A stretch of 64,000 nucleotides of DNA, from assembly GCA_913778905.1 (NCBI GenBank), contig CAJYYA010000012.1, forward strand, positions 98,233-162,232, in the 5' to 3' direction. Every line of letters starts with the position of its first letter. Position 1 is the stretch's first letter. Under the pieces are notes generated by a model. The model was not told where the DNA came from. It was given only the letters and a program-made list of their open reading frames with translations, and made no database searches. The DNA is from an uncultured Naasia sp. (lineage in GTDB: Bacteria; Actinomycetota; Actinomycetes; Actinomycetales; Microbacteriaceae). Positions 1 to 9,316 of this stretch are shown one piece after another. Made by a program: the position numbers and the translations under genes.

Positions 1-2
1 TC

Positions 3-413
3 GAAGCCATCCGCGTCGGCGCGAGCGGCTTCCTCCTCAAGGATGCGCGCCCGGAGGTCCTGCTCGAAGCCATTCGGACCGTGCACCGCGGCGACTCCGT
101 CATCGCTCCGTCGATGACCAGGCGGCTTCTGGACCATGTCGTCCCCCTCCTCGCCGAGCCGGAGCAACCCGATGACGCCCTCTCGCGGATGATCGCCACC
201 CTCACCGATCGAGAGCACGAGGTGTTCCTCCTTATGGCGACCGCGCGGTCCAACGCGGAGATAGCGACCGCACTGCATCTGTCGGAGGCGACCGTGAAGA
301 CGCACGTCGCACACATCCTGACCAAGCTCGACGCCCGCGACCGTGTGCAGGCCGTCGTCGTGGCCTACGAGGCCGGTGTGGTGGGCCCTCGGGCGTCTCA
401 TCCTCGGGGATGA
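3..413 (+). CDS. LuxR/NarL-family response regulator, 5'-truncated by the window edge
   Basis: Frame is open from base 3 (EAIRVGASGFLLKDARPEVLLEAIRTVHRGD...) into the listed ORF; C-terminal LuxR HTH (LTDREHEVFLLMATARSNAEIATALHLSEATVKTHVAHILTKL). Confidence 0.9.
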   Translation, partial: EAIRVGASGFLLKDARPEVLLEAIRTVHRGDSVIAPSMTRRLLDHVVPLLAEPEQPDDALSRMIATLTDREHEVFLLMATARSNAEIATALHLSEATVKTHVAHILTKLDARDRVQAVVVAYEAGVVGPRASHPRG

Positions 414-416
414 GAC
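395..416 (+). terminator. Hairpin overlapping the stop codon of the response regulator
   Basis: GTCTCATCC-TCGG-GGATGAGAC, perfect 9-bp stem with a 4-nt loop. Confidence 0.5.
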
Positions 417-492
417 CCTCGGCGCGGGATCGATGAGGATCTCGCCCGGCGGGACGATTCGCCCCCTCTGACGCCTTCCTAGCGTTGAAGAC

Positions 493-1320
493 ATGAATCA
501 CGCATCCGCTACACCGATGGACCCGCCGCCCGCCGCGGCGCCGACCGCCCCTCCCGTCGCCGCTACCGCACACGCCGCCACCACCCAGCCGGCCGCCGCC
601 GCATACGGGGTCACGAAGACCTTCGGTTCGGGCGAAGGTCTGGTGCACGCCCTTCGCGGCGTCGACCTCGCGGTGGAGCGGTCGAAGATCACCGCGGTCA
701 TGGGGCAGTCCGGATCCGGCAAGTCGACCCTGCTCCAGGTGATGGCCGGGTTGGAGCCCCCGACCACCGGGCGGGTCATGCTGGGCGAGCAGGAGATCGG
801 CGGCCTGCGCGACGAACAGCTCACCCGTCTGCGCCGCACGCGCATGGGCTTCGTGTTCCAATCGTTCAACCTGCTCCCCGCACTCGACGTGATGGAGAAC
901 ATCCGCCTGCCGTTCCTGCTCGCCGGAACCCGCGTCTCGAAGGACACCGAACAGTGGATCCGACTTCTCGTCGACCACCTCGGACTGACCGAGCGGATCT
1001 CGCACCGGCCGCAGCAGTTGTCGGGCGGTCAGCAGCAACGCGTCGCCATCGCTCGCGCGCTGGCCACCCGCCCGGACGTCCTCTTCGCCGACGAACCCAC
1101 GGGCAGCCTGGACAGCGCGTCGAGCCGTGACGTGCTCGAGCTGCTCCGAACGGCATCGACGGAGTTCGGCCAGACCATCGTCCTCGTGACCCACGACGCC
1201 GTCGCCGCGAGCGCAGCCGATCGCGTCGTGCGCATGGCCGACGGACGCATCGTCGACGACTGGGCCGGCGGATCCGCCGAGTCGATCGCCGAGCGCATGC
1301 TCGATGGAGCCGTCCGATGA
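493..1320 (+). CDS. ABC transporter ATP-binding protein (MacB/LolD-like)
   Basis: Walker A GQSGSGKST, signature LSGGQQQRVAIARAL, Walker B VLFADEPTG; overlaps the downstream permease start. Confidence 0.93.
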   Translation: MNHASATPMDPPPAAAPTAPPVAATAHAATTQPAAAAYGVTKTFGSGEGLVHALRGVDLAVERSKITAVMGQSGSGKSTLLQVMAGLEPPTTGRVMLGEQEIGGLRDEQLTRLRRTRMGFVFQSFNLLPALDVMENIRLPFLLAGTRVSKDTEQWIRLLVDHLGLTERISHRPQQLSGGQQQRVAIARALATRPDVLFADEPTGSLDSASSRDVLELLRTASTEFGQTIVLVTHDAVAASAADRVVRMADGRIVDDWAGGSAESIAERMLDGAVR

Positions 1321-2711
1321 GGGCCTGGGCGTTGCGTCAGCTGAAAGAGTCGGCGGGCAGCTACGCGGCGAGCGTCGCGGTCGTGGCCGTCGTCTCCGCC
1401 TTCGCAGTCCTGTTGCTGGAGACCACCGAGGTCTTCAGCGCCGTCCTCAGGGACGCCGGGTTCGACGCGGTCGAGGCGATCCGGACCGGAATGGCCGTCG
1501 TCACGGTGGTGTTCCTCGGCATCGCCGTCGTCGTGGCCGGCATCGTCATCAGCAACACCTTCTCCATGGTCTACGCCGGACGGATCAAGGACATCGCCCT
1601 CCTGCGTCTGGTGGGCGCGACCGGGTCCCAGGTTCGCCGCACCTCGCTCATCGACGGGGTGATCGTGGGAGCCGCCGGCGCCGCCGTGGGAATCCTGGCC
1701 GGAATCGGGCTGAGCTTCCTGGGGCTCGCGTTGATCGAGCAGACGACCGGTGCGGTCCTGCCGTTCGTCATGGTTCCGCAGCTCGTGCTCGTGCCGATGC
1801 TGGGCGGGATGGGCGCGACGACGGCCGCATCCTTCGCCGGGTCACGGTCCGCTTCCCGCGTCGCCCCGATCGAGGCGAGTCGAGATGCTGCGGGTGTTCA
1901 GCGGGTCACGGAGAAGGCGTCGAGGGTCCGCGTGGTCCTCGGGCTCGTGCTGGTCGGCATCGGCGCAGCGCTCCTCGCGCTCGGCCTCCTCGCCGGCGCC
2001 GTCGGCCCGCTCGGTCTGCTCATCGCCTTCCCCGGCGGCGTGGCGTCCATCGTGGGAGTGATCGTGGCCTCCCCCGTGCTGATGCCGCCGGTGCTGAAGC
2101 TCGCGTCTCGCCTGCTTCCATCCGGTGCCCCCGCCCGGCTGGCTGCCGCATCGTCGACATCCGACCCGGTGAGGACCTCGCGCACCCTCATCTCGGTCGT
2201 CATCGGTGTAACCCTGCTGACCATGTTCACGGTCGCCGGCGAGATGTTCCTCGCCGCGACACGGGAATTCCTCGGCGACGACAGCGGGCAGACGGCCGAT
2301 GCGATCAGCGGATTGCTGACGACCGTGTACGTGCTCGTCGGTTTCTCCGTCGTGGTGGCGGGGATCGGTCTCGGCAGCACCCTCTCGATGTCGGTGCTGC
2401 AGCGTCGGCGCGAGTTGGGCGTTCTTCGCGCGGTCGGGTTCACCACCGGCCAGGCCCGGCTCATGCTGATGTGGGAGAGCCTGCTCGTGACGGTCGTGGG
2501 GGTCGTCGTCGGGCTTCTGCTCGGAACGCTTTACGGCTTCGTCGGGGCGAACTCCATCCTCGGGTCGCAATACTTCGGCCCGCCGCTGCTGCCCCTCGGC
2601 TTCGCCTCGGTCGTCGTGGCGGGCGCCATCGTCTTCGGGTTGCTGGCATCGCTGGCCCCGGGGGTGCGTGCCAGCCGGGTGCCTCCGGCGGAGGCGCTCC
2701 GCGTCGCCTGA
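1317..2711 (+). CDS. FtsX-like ABC transporter permease
   Basis: 464-aa membrane protein with duplicated FtsX/MacB-like TM blocks; 4-bp overlap with upstream ATPase. Confidence 0.9.
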   Translation: MRAWALRQLKESAGSYAASVAVVAVVSAFAVLLLETTEVFSAVLRDAGFDAVEAIRTGMAVVTVVFLGIAVVVAGIVISNTFSMVYAGRIKDIALLRLVGATGSQVRRTSLIDGVIVGAAGAAVGILAGIGLSFLGLALIEQTTGAVLPFVMVPQLVLVPMLGGMGATTAASFAGSRSASRVAPIEASRDAAGVQRVTEKASRVRVVLGLVLVGIGAALLALGLLAGAVGPLGLLIAFPGGVASIVGVIVASPVLMPPVLKLASRLLPSGAPARLAAASSTSDPVRTSRTLISVVIGVTLLTMFTVAGEMFLAATREFLGDDSGQTADAISGLLTTVYVLVGFSVVVAGIGLGSTLSMSVLQRRRELGVLRAVGFTTGQARLMLMWESLLVTVVGVVVGLLLGTLYGFVGANSILGSQYFGPPLLPLGFASVVVAGAIVFGLLASLAPGVRASRVPPAEALRVA

Positions 2712-2734
2712 CGCCGCCCGCATGGGGTGAGCAC

Positions 2735-2822
2735 CTGACCGAATGAAGGAGAAATCCGGCACCGCGGGCTCGGATCCGCATGAGAGTGTGAATCCGACCC
2801 GGTTTCTCCTTCATTCGGTCAG
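2735..2822. repeat. 20-bp perfect inverted repeat around a 48-nt loop, between convergent genes
   Basis: CTGACCGAATGAAGGAGAAA (2735-2754) and TTTCTCCTTCATTCGGTCAG (2803-2822) are exact reverse complements. Confidence 0.85.
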
Positions 2823-2831
2823 TGGTGGCGA

Positions 2832-4397
2832 TTAGGGACGGCGGTGGAAGAGCACCACGGAGTCTTCTATCTGAGCGGGCAGGCCGTCCCGGCCGGTCGT
2901 CTCCCTCGGGCGGAGCTCGGCGGTGATCAGCTCCCAGTCGGCGGGGTCGAGAGCCAGGGCGGTCACCTCCTCCTCCGGGGTCAGGAAGGTCGGCGTCAGA
3001 GCCTCGGGGATGTGGGCCCGGGGCGGGACCGCCGCGTGCGACGTGATCAGCAGGTGACCGCCAGGCGCGACCCGTTCGGCCGCGGCGCGGAGGATCTCAC
3101 TGCGCGGCAGGTCGACGGGCGAGTGCAGGAAGCTGGCCGTGACCAGATCGAACTCCCGCTCTGGCGGAAGGCTGGCCACATCCCCGGTCTCGAACGTCGC
3201 GGTGTCCGACACCCCCAGCCGCGCCGCGGCCCCGCGGGCACGCGCAATGGCCGACGATGCGATGTCGATGCCCATGGCCCGCCAGCCGTGTTGCGCGAGC
3301 CAGACGACGTCGGCGCCTTCGCCGCAGCCCAGGTCCAGCGCGGTACCCGGGTCGAGCGTCGTGGCGACATCGGCGAGCACGGCGTTGACCCGTCCCGACC
3401 ACACGCTGTCGGGCCCCGAGTACCGATGCTCCCAGTAGTCGGAGGGCGCGATCTGCGGCCACGTCTCGCGGCTCGCCATCGCGCGGTCGAAGTCCTCGGC
3501 GATGAGCATCCCGTTGAGAGCCCCGGCGGCCGCGGCCCCCTCTCCGATCGACACCGCCACAGTGGCACCGGGGCCCGCGACGTTGCCGACCGCCCAGATG
3601 CGTGACGAACTGGTACGCCCCGTCGGATCGGTCGCCAAGAACACCCCCGCCGGCGTCTCCGACCGGTCGAGACCGAGGTGGGCGAGGTATCCGTCTCGTG
3701 GTGTCAGGCTCGGAGCGATGAGAAGGGCATCGAGTTCGATCTCTCTCCCGTCCACCGTGACGACCGACGAGAGCGCTCGCCCCTCTCCGCGGATCTCGAC
3801 CACGGGCGGAGCCACCAACCGGATGCCCCGCGATCGGAGGCGGAATTCCGCGGCCATGTCGAGCGATCCGAGACCGGCGGTGAACACGGTGACGTCGTCG
3901 CTCCACTGCCGGATCATCTGCGCCTGATGCATCCCCATCGGCGACGTGGTGAGCACGCCGAGCCGACGACCGCGCACCTCCCACCCGTGGCAGTACGGGC
4001 AGTGGATGACGCTGCTCCCCCATTTCTCAGCGAGGCCGGGGATGGCGGGGAGGACGTCCACGAGACCGCTCGCCGCCACGAGCGCCCGGGCCGAGGCGCG
4101 CGACCCGTCGACGAGGAGCACGTCCACACCGGCTGGGGTCTCATCCACGCGTTCGACTTCGCCCGCCACGACTTCGACGCCGTAGGTCTGCACTTCGGAA
4201 CGGGCCTTCGCCAGGAGGTCCGACGGAGGCAGGTTCTCGTTCCCCAGTAGTCCGTGGACGTGGTCCGCCGGAAGGTTGCGAGGCTCTCCGCCATCGATGA
4301 CGAGCACGCTCCGAAGGGCGCGCCCGAGGAGCAGAGCGGCGCTGAGTCCTGCAGGGCCACCGCCGATGACGACGACGTCGTAACTCTCGTGATTCAT
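2832..4397 (-). CDS. Bifunctional thioredoxin-reductase-like FAD/NAD(P) oxidoreductase and class I SAM methyltransferase
   Basis: N-terminal GGGPAGLSAALLLGRALRSVLVIDGG and redox CPYCHG; C-terminal LDLGCGEGADVVWLAQHGWRAMGIDIA SAM-binding motif. Start placed at MNHESYDVVVIGGG (4397), not the upstream ORF start. Confidence 0.92.
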   Translation of the reverse strand: MNHESYDVVVIGGGPAGLSAALLLGRALRSVLVIDGGEPRNLPADHVHGLLGNENLPPSDLLAKARSEVQTYGVEVVAGEVERVDETPAGVDVLLVDGSRASARALVAASGLVDVLPAIPGLAEKWGSSVIHCPYCHGWEVRGRRLGVLTTSPMGMHQAQMIRQWSDDVTVFTAGLGSLDMAAEFRLRSRGIRLVAPPVVEIRGEGRALSSVVTVDGREIELDALLIAPSLTPRDGYLAHLGLDRSETPAGVFLATDPTGRTSSSRIWAVGNVAGPGATVAVSIGEGAAAAGALNGMLIAEDFDRAMASRETWPQIAPSDYWEHRYSGPDSVWSGRVNAVLADVATTLDPGTALDLGCGEGADVVWLAQHGWRAMGIDIASSAIARARGAAARLGVSDTATFETGDVASLPPEREFDLVTASFLHSPVDLPRSEILRAAAERVAPGGHLLITSHAAVPPRAHIPEALTPTFLTPEEEVTALALDPADWELITAELRPRETTGRDGLPAQIEDSVVLFHRRP

Positions 4398-4425
4398 ACT
4401 CCGACCTTCTCGCCGACTGCTCAGA

Positions 4426-4445
4426 TCCGCAATCCGTCTTGCGGA
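4426..4445. promoter_or_regulatory. Candidate operator in the divergent TrxR-MTase / XRE-cupin intergenic region
   Basis: TCCGCAA-TCCGTC-TTGCGGA, perfect 7-bp dyad. Confidence 0.4.
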
Positions 4446-4477
4446 ATCAGCAAGTAGTCTCGACAAGGGAGGTAGGG

Positions 4478-5035
4478 ATGCACGAAGAACTGGCCCTCAT
4501 CGGACCGCGACTGCGCGCTGCACGTCGCGCGAAAGACCTGACCCTCGACGACCTCGCCGCGCGCGCCGGGATGTCGCCCAGCACTCTGTCGCGTCTCGAG
4601 TCGGGCAAACGGCAAGCGTCGCTCGAGCTGATCGTGCCGCTCGCGAGGCAGCTCGATCTTCGACTGGACGACCTGGTGCGGACCGAAACCCGCGACCCGC
4701 GGATCCGGCGGCCCGAGGTGCGCCGGGACGGGATGGTGATCGTGCCGCTGGCTCCGGAGGACTCGGCCGTCGAGACCTACCGGCTCACCTACCCGCCGGT
4801 GGACGAGCTGCCCGCACTGCGGGTGCACGCCGGTTACGAGTGGCTGTACGTGCTCTCGGGACGCCTTCGACTGAGGCTCGGCGCACAAGACCTCGTGCTG
4901 ACCCGGGGCGAGGCGGCGGAGTTCGACACCGGTATCCCCCACGCCATGAACGCCGACGGCCGACGCCCCGCGGCGGTCCTCAGCATCTTCAACGGCGACG
5001 GCGCCCGCATGCACACCCACCTCGCGGACGTCTGA
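4478..5035 (+). CDS. XRE-family transcriptional regulator with C-terminal cupin domain
   Basis: HTH LTLDDLAARAGMSPSTLSRLESGKRQASLELIVPLARQL plus cupin-like C-terminus; start ATG at 4478 after AGGGAGGTAGGG. Confidence 0.92.
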   Translation: MHEELALIGPRLRAARRAKDLTLDDLAARAGMSPSTLSRLESGKRQASLELIVPLARQLDLRLDDLVRTETRDPRIRRPEVRRDGMVIVPLAPEDSAVETYRLTYPPVDELPALRVHAGYEWLYVLSGRLRLRLGAQDLVLTRGEAAEFDTGIPHAMNADGRRPAAVLSIFNGDGARMHTHLADV

Positions 5036-5043
5036 CTCCTTTG

Positions 5044-5116
<73 letters not shown>

Positions 5117-5235
5117 GTCCCGTCGATCCTAGCGAGAGGGTCACCGGGCCGATGTCGCCGAAGCGGGCCTCGATGCACCCGCTCCGAGATGGGGCCTCGA
5201 TACTCTCCGCTACTCGACCTCCGAACGCCGGCCCC

Positions 5236-6807
5236 TCAGCGCTGGCGCATGAGCTGCTGCAGCAGGTCCGGAGCTCGGCGGTCGAGGATCTTCCCGCCCC
5301 AGCGGATTCCGATCACCATGAAGAGGGTGCCCAGCACGAGACCGACGAACAGGTTGACGACGCCCAGCACCAGCGATCCGGTGACGACGGCGATGATCCC
5401 CAACACGATCTCCGGGAGCGCGATGACGGCCAGGATCCCCCAGCTCGCGAACGAGGATGCCAGGGTCGCGGCTCCGGCGCCGGGCGGCGACTTGAACGGG
5501 CTGTCGCCCGGAAGCGGCGCCGGGAACACGACCCGAGCCGACACGACGCTCGCGATTCCGAGGCCGGAGAAGAGGATCCCGAACGACAGACCGATGAGCG
5601 CGGGCAGAGTGACCCAGGTGTTCGTCACCGCGACGGTCCCCACTCCGATCAGCACGAGGATCGGCACGGCGAAAGCGAGTACCGCGATGACCCGCCCGCC
5701 ACGATCCGCGACTCCGCTCACGCCCGACGAGACGTGCAGCGCGAACGCGGTGTTGTCCATCGACACGTCCGAGTAGATCGACAGGGACAGCGCGAGCGCC
5801 ACGACGGGTCCGCTCGTCACGAGCAGGGCCTCATTGCCGTTGGTGAGGTAGTAGAAGTAGAAGAGCACGGGCAGCAACGGCGCGATGATCAGCGATCGCA
5901 CGTATCGCGGATCCCGGAACCAGTAGGTCAGGGCGCGAGCCGCGACGGCACCGAGCGGCGTGCCGGGCATCTTCCCGAAGAGCCCCAGCCCCTTCGCCCG
6001 CGGGCCGCCGCCGGACGACACCCGCGGGTTCACCAGCGCGTCGGCGAGGAAGTACCGCCAGGCCGCGACCAGAGCGGCCAGGGTCACCAGAGCGATGGCG
6101 AAACGCAGCGCCGCCACTCCGGGGTTCCCGGCGACGATATCCGCGGGAACGGACCACACCGCTCCGAGAGGAGTCCAGGCCACGATCCCCGCGATGCTCG
6201 GGAGCGACGCGGCGGCATCCGACAGCCCCTGCCCGATACCCGACAGCAGCGGGCCGAGCAGAAGCAGCGGGATGAAGACGATGACACCCATGATCTCGCG
6301 GGTGCGGCGACGGGTTCCGAAGCCGGAGGCGGCCGCCGCCACGGCCCGGGAGCCGACGACGCACGTCAGGACGGCGACCATCGCGCAGACCGCGGCGGCG
6401 ACGGCGGCCACCGGGTTCCGGATCCACGTGCCGATGGTCGCGAGCGACGCGATCAGGGTGACGACGCCCGGGATGCCGACGATGCCGGCGAGGGTGAGTC
6501 CGACCAGCAACTGCGGCATGGGGATCGGATAGACCGCGAGGCGGGCGGGGTCGAGAGTCTCGTCGATACCGTTGAGGATGATCGGCAGGAGCAGCCACCC
6601 GAGCACGACGGTGGCACCGCCGAGGACGATCGTGGTCTGAGCGATCTCGAGTGGAGCGAAGGCCAGCGCGATGAGGCCGATCACGGCGCCGCCCAGGAGA
6701 AGCAATCCGTACAGACCGCCGAACACGAGGCCCACGACCTGCCACGCACTGCGCTTGAGCGAGCTCGCGAGCAGGAGGAGCCTGAGCCTCAGGAGGTGCG
6801 CAACCAT
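5236..6807 (-). CDS. Large polytopic ABC transporter permease
   Basis: 523-aa polytopic protein overlapping the adjacent ATPase gene. Confidence 0.85.
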   Translation of the reverse strand: MVAHLLRLRLLLLASSLKRSAWQVVGLVFGGLYGLLLLGGAVIGLIALAFAPLEIAQTTIVLGGATVVLGWLLLPIILNGIDETLDPARLAVYPIPMPQLLVGLTLAGIVGIPGVVTLIASLATIGTWIRNPVAAVAAAVCAMVAVLTCVVGSRAVAAAASGFGTRRRTREIMGVIVFIPLLLLGPLLSGIGQGLSDAAASLPSIAGIVAWTPLGAVWSVPADIVAGNPGVAALRFAIALVTLAALVAAWRYFLADALVNPRVSSGGGPRAKGLGLFGKMPGTPLGAVAARALTYWFRDPRYVRSLIIAPLLPVLFYFYYLTNGNEALLVTSGPVVALALSLSIYSDVSMDNTAFALHVSSGVSGVADRGGRVIAVLAFAVPILVLIGVGTVAVTNTWVTLPALIGLSFGILFSGLGIASVVSARVVFPAPLPGDSPFKSPPGAGAATLASSFASWGILAVIALPEIVLGIIAVVTGSLVLGVVNLFVGLVLGTLFMVIGIRWGGKILDRRAPDLLQQLMRQR

Positions 6808-7643
6808 TCGGGTCCGTCACCCCCGTGACGCCCACCGACCAGTTCGACGAAGCGATCTTCGAGGCTCTCCCCGGCGCGCACCTCGTCGACCGTGCCCGCG
6901 ACGAGCACCCGCCCGGCCGCGATGACGGCGACGTGGTCGCACATGCGCTGGACGAGGTCCATCGAGTGGCTGGAGACGATGACGGTCCCGCCGTTGCGGA
7001 CGCACCCGGCGAGGATGTCGCGGATGTTCGCGGCCGACACCGGATCGACGGACTCGAACGGCTCGTCGAGGACCAGGAGGCGGGGAGCGTGCACGAGCGC
7101 GCAGGCCAGCGCGACCTTCTTCGTCATACCGGCCGAGTAGTCGACGACGAGCTTGTCCGCCGACTCGACGAGGTCGAGTAGTCGGAGGAGGTCGTCGACG
7201 CGCTGCTGCACCGTCTCGCGATCCATCCCCGTGAGGAGACCCGCGTAGGTGACGAGCTGACGCCCGGTGAGGCGGTCGAAGAGACGGACCCCGTCGCCGA
7301 GGACTCCGATGAGCCGCTTCGCGGCGAGCAGGTCCCGCCACACGTCGACATCGAGGACACGGACGGTACCCGAGTCGGGGCGCATGAGTCCGGTCGCCAT
7401 CGACAGGGTCGTGGTCTTCCCCGCCCCGTTCGGCCCCACCAGTCCGTAGAAGGAGCCGACGGGGATGTCGAGATCGATGCCGTCGACCGCCACCTTGTCG
7501 CCGAAACGCTTGGTGAGGCCTCGGATGCTGAGCGCGGCTGCAGTCGAGGACGTCCGCGGATACCCCGGGCCTGGCACGGCGACAGGCTGCACGGGCGCCG
7601 ATCCGTCTCCCTGCGGAGCTGCCGCGGCGCCCGGCTGGGTCAT
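6789..7643 (-). CDS. ABC transporter ATP-binding protein
   Basis: Walker A GPNGAGKTTT, DYSAGMTKKVALACALVHAPRLLVLDEPFESVDP. Confidence 0.92.
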   Translation of the reverse strand: MTQPGAAAAPQGDGSAPVQPVAVPGPGYPRTSSTAAALSIRGLTKRFGDKVAVDGIDLDIPVGSFYGLVGPNGAGKTTTLSMATGLMRPDSGTVRVLDVDVWRDLLAAKRLIGVLGDGVRLFDRLTGRQLVTYAGLLTGMDRETVQQRVDDLLRLLDLVESADKLVVDYSAGMTKKVALACALVHAPRLLVLDEPFESVDPVSAANIRDILAGCVRNGGTVIVSSHSMDLVQRMCDHVAVIAAGRVLVAGTVDEVRAGESLEDRFVELVGGRHGGDGPEWLRTS

Positions 7644-7861
7644 CGCACGCCGTTCAGCAGGAGGATCCCGAAGACAGCTCCGACGAGGGCCAGCACGAGC
7701 GAGATCGTGACGAGCACGATGTGGACGACGAGGAACTTGGAGACCTTGCCGTTCTGCGACTGCGATCTCGGATCACGGACCACCCGCCTGAGGAATGCCG
7801 GCCAGACGATGAAGTTCCAGACGGCGATGATGATCAGAAGGATTCCCGCGGCAGTGGTCAC
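7640..7861 (-). CDS. Small two-TM membrane protein (SCO4848-like)
   Basis: 73 aa with two hydrophobic stretches; 4-bp overlap with the ATPase gene. Confidence 0.75.
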   Translation of the reverse strand: MTTAAGILLIIIAVWNFIVWPAFLRRVVRDPRSQSQNGKVSKFLVVHIVLVTISLVLALVGAVFGILLLNGVR

Positions 7862-7920
7862 ACGTGCGAGCCTAGAGGGGCCGTGCGCCCTGTGTCAGGG
7901 GCGCGCTCTAAAGTGATCGG

Positions 7921-8541
7921 GTGGCTACAGCGAACGAACGACTCGTCTGGATCGACTGCGAGATGACGGGACTCGACCTCTCGATCGACGAGATCGTCGA
8001 GGTGGCCGTCGTCATCACCGACTACGACCTCACCCCGGTCGATCCGGGGTTCAGCATCGTGGTGAAGCCGAACGACTCCGCGCTCGAGCACATGAACGAG
8101 TTCGTGACGAACATGCACACCGAGTCGGGACTCATCGACGAACTGTCGAACGGCGTGAGCCTGGCGGATGCCGAGTTCGCGGTGCTCGAATACATCCAGC
8201 GCCATGTCCCGACCAAGGGGCACGCGCCGCTCGCCGGGAACACCATCGGCACGGACCGGTCGTTCCTCGTCAAATACATGCCGCGGGTCGACGACTGGCT
8301 GCACTACCGCAGCGTCGACGTGTCGTCGATCAAGGAACTCGCTCGCCGTTGGTATCCCCGCATCTACTTCAACTCGCCCGAGAAGGCCGGCGGTCACCGC
8401 GCTCTCGCCGACATCCTCGAGTCGATTCGCGAACTGCACTACTACCGCAAAGCCGCCTTCGTCGCGGCTCCGGGGCCCTCGACCGATGAGGTGCAGGCCA
8501 TCTCGGCGGCGGTTGTCGCAGAATTCGCTCCGCGTCTGTAA
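7921..8541 (+). CDS. orn: Oligoribonuclease
   Basis: DEDDh exonuclease motifs: WIDCEMTGLD, GNTIGTDRSFLVKYMP, GGHRALADILES. Confidence 0.95.
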   Translation: MATANERLVWIDCEMTGLDLSIDEIVEVAVVITDYDLTPVDPGFSIVVKPNDSALEHMNEFVTNMHTESGLIDELSNGVSLADAEFAVLEYIQRHVPTKGHAPLAGNTIGTDRSFLVKYMPRVDDWLHYRSVDVSSIKELARRWYPRIYFNSPEKAGGHRALADILESIRELHYYRKAAFVAAPGPSTDEVQAISAAVVAEFAPRL

Positions 8542-8560
8542 TAGACTGTTCGAGTTGTCA

Positions 8561-8578
8561 CACGCGGGAAGCCGCGTG
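8561..8578. terminator. Short hairpin between orn and tRNA-His
   Basis: CACGCGG-GAAG-CCGCGTG, 7-bp stem with a tetraloop. Confidence 0.4.
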
Positions 8579-8587
8579 GGTCGCATG

Positions 8588-8660
8588 GTGGGCGTAGCTC
8601 AGTTGGTAGAGCGCTGGCTTGTGGTGCCGGATGTCGCGGGTTCGAGTCCCGTCGTTCACC
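8588..8660 (+). tRNA. tRNA-His (GTG)
   Basis: GTGGGCGTAGCTCAGTTGGTAGAGCGCTGGCTTGTGGTGCCGGATGTCGCGGGTTCGAGTCCCGTCGTTCACC; anticodon GTG; G at 8587 can act as encoded G-1. Confidence 0.96.
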
Positions 8661-8708
8661 CCACTTCTTTCGATGGTCGTGAGACCGCAACATCGGCGGG
8701 AGGCGAAG

Positions 8709-9062
8709 ATGCCCCTGGAAATGAACGCCGATGACTTCGAGTCGCTCGTCACGGACGAGCTCGACGCACTTCCGGACGAGATGATCGACGGCCTCGACAA
8801 CGTCGTATTCGTGTGCGAGGACCGGCCCGAGGACGGATCGCTCGATCTGCTCGGCGTGTACGAGGGCACGGCCCTGACCGAACGCGACACCTACGGGTTC
8901 GGCGAGATGCCCGACCGGATCGTCCTGTTCCGTGAGCCGCTGCTCGCCATCTGCGACGACATCGACCAGCTGCGGGATGAGGTGCACATCACGCTCGTGC
9001 ACGAGATCGCTCACTTCTACGGGATCGACGACGCCCGCCTGCACGAGCTCGGATGGGCGTAG
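8709..9062 (+). CDS. Zincin-like metallopeptidase family protein
   Basis: HEIAHFYGIDD (HExxH) with acidic N-terminus; ATG at 8709 after GGGAGGCGAAG. Confidence 0.88.
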   Translation: MPLEMNADDFESLVTDELDALPDEMIDGLDNVVFVCEDRPEDGSLDLLGVYEGTALTERDTYGFGEMPDRIVLFREPLLAICDDIDQLRDEVHITLVHEIAHFYGIDDARLHELGWA

Positions 9063-9127
9063 GGGCGCTCTCGGCACCGCTTGACCTGGGCGCTCTCGGT
9101 ACGTGGGTGCGCTCCTACTCGAGCCGT

Positions 9128-9264
9128 CTCGGTACGCGGCGCTTCGCGGCCGCTACTCGACGACCGGAGAGGCTCGGTATGCGGCGCTTCGCGGCCGCTA
9201 CTCGACGTCCGGAGGTCCGGAGGTCCGGAGGTCGAGTAGGCGCCGCGAAGCGCGCCGCACCGAG
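9128..9264. repeat. Palindromic intergenic repeat cluster: two direct copies and one inverted copy
   Basis: CTCGGTA[C/T]GCGGCGCTTCGCGGCCGCTACTCGACG[A/T]CCGGA at 9128 and 9173; inverted GTCGAGTAGGCGCCGCGAAGCGCGCCGCACCGAG at 9231-9264; GGTCCGGA tandem between. Confidence 0.85.
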
Positions 9265-9316
9265 ACCGGCCGAGTAGCCGGAGGCGTATCGAGGCCCCGC
9301 CCCGACAGGCGGCACC

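Noticed and set aside
5152-6828. Long plus-strand ORF (558 aa) antisense to the ABC permease
   Set aside because: Arg/Asp/His-rich low-complexity translation typical of antisense high-GC frames; the minus strand encodes a clear membrane protein.
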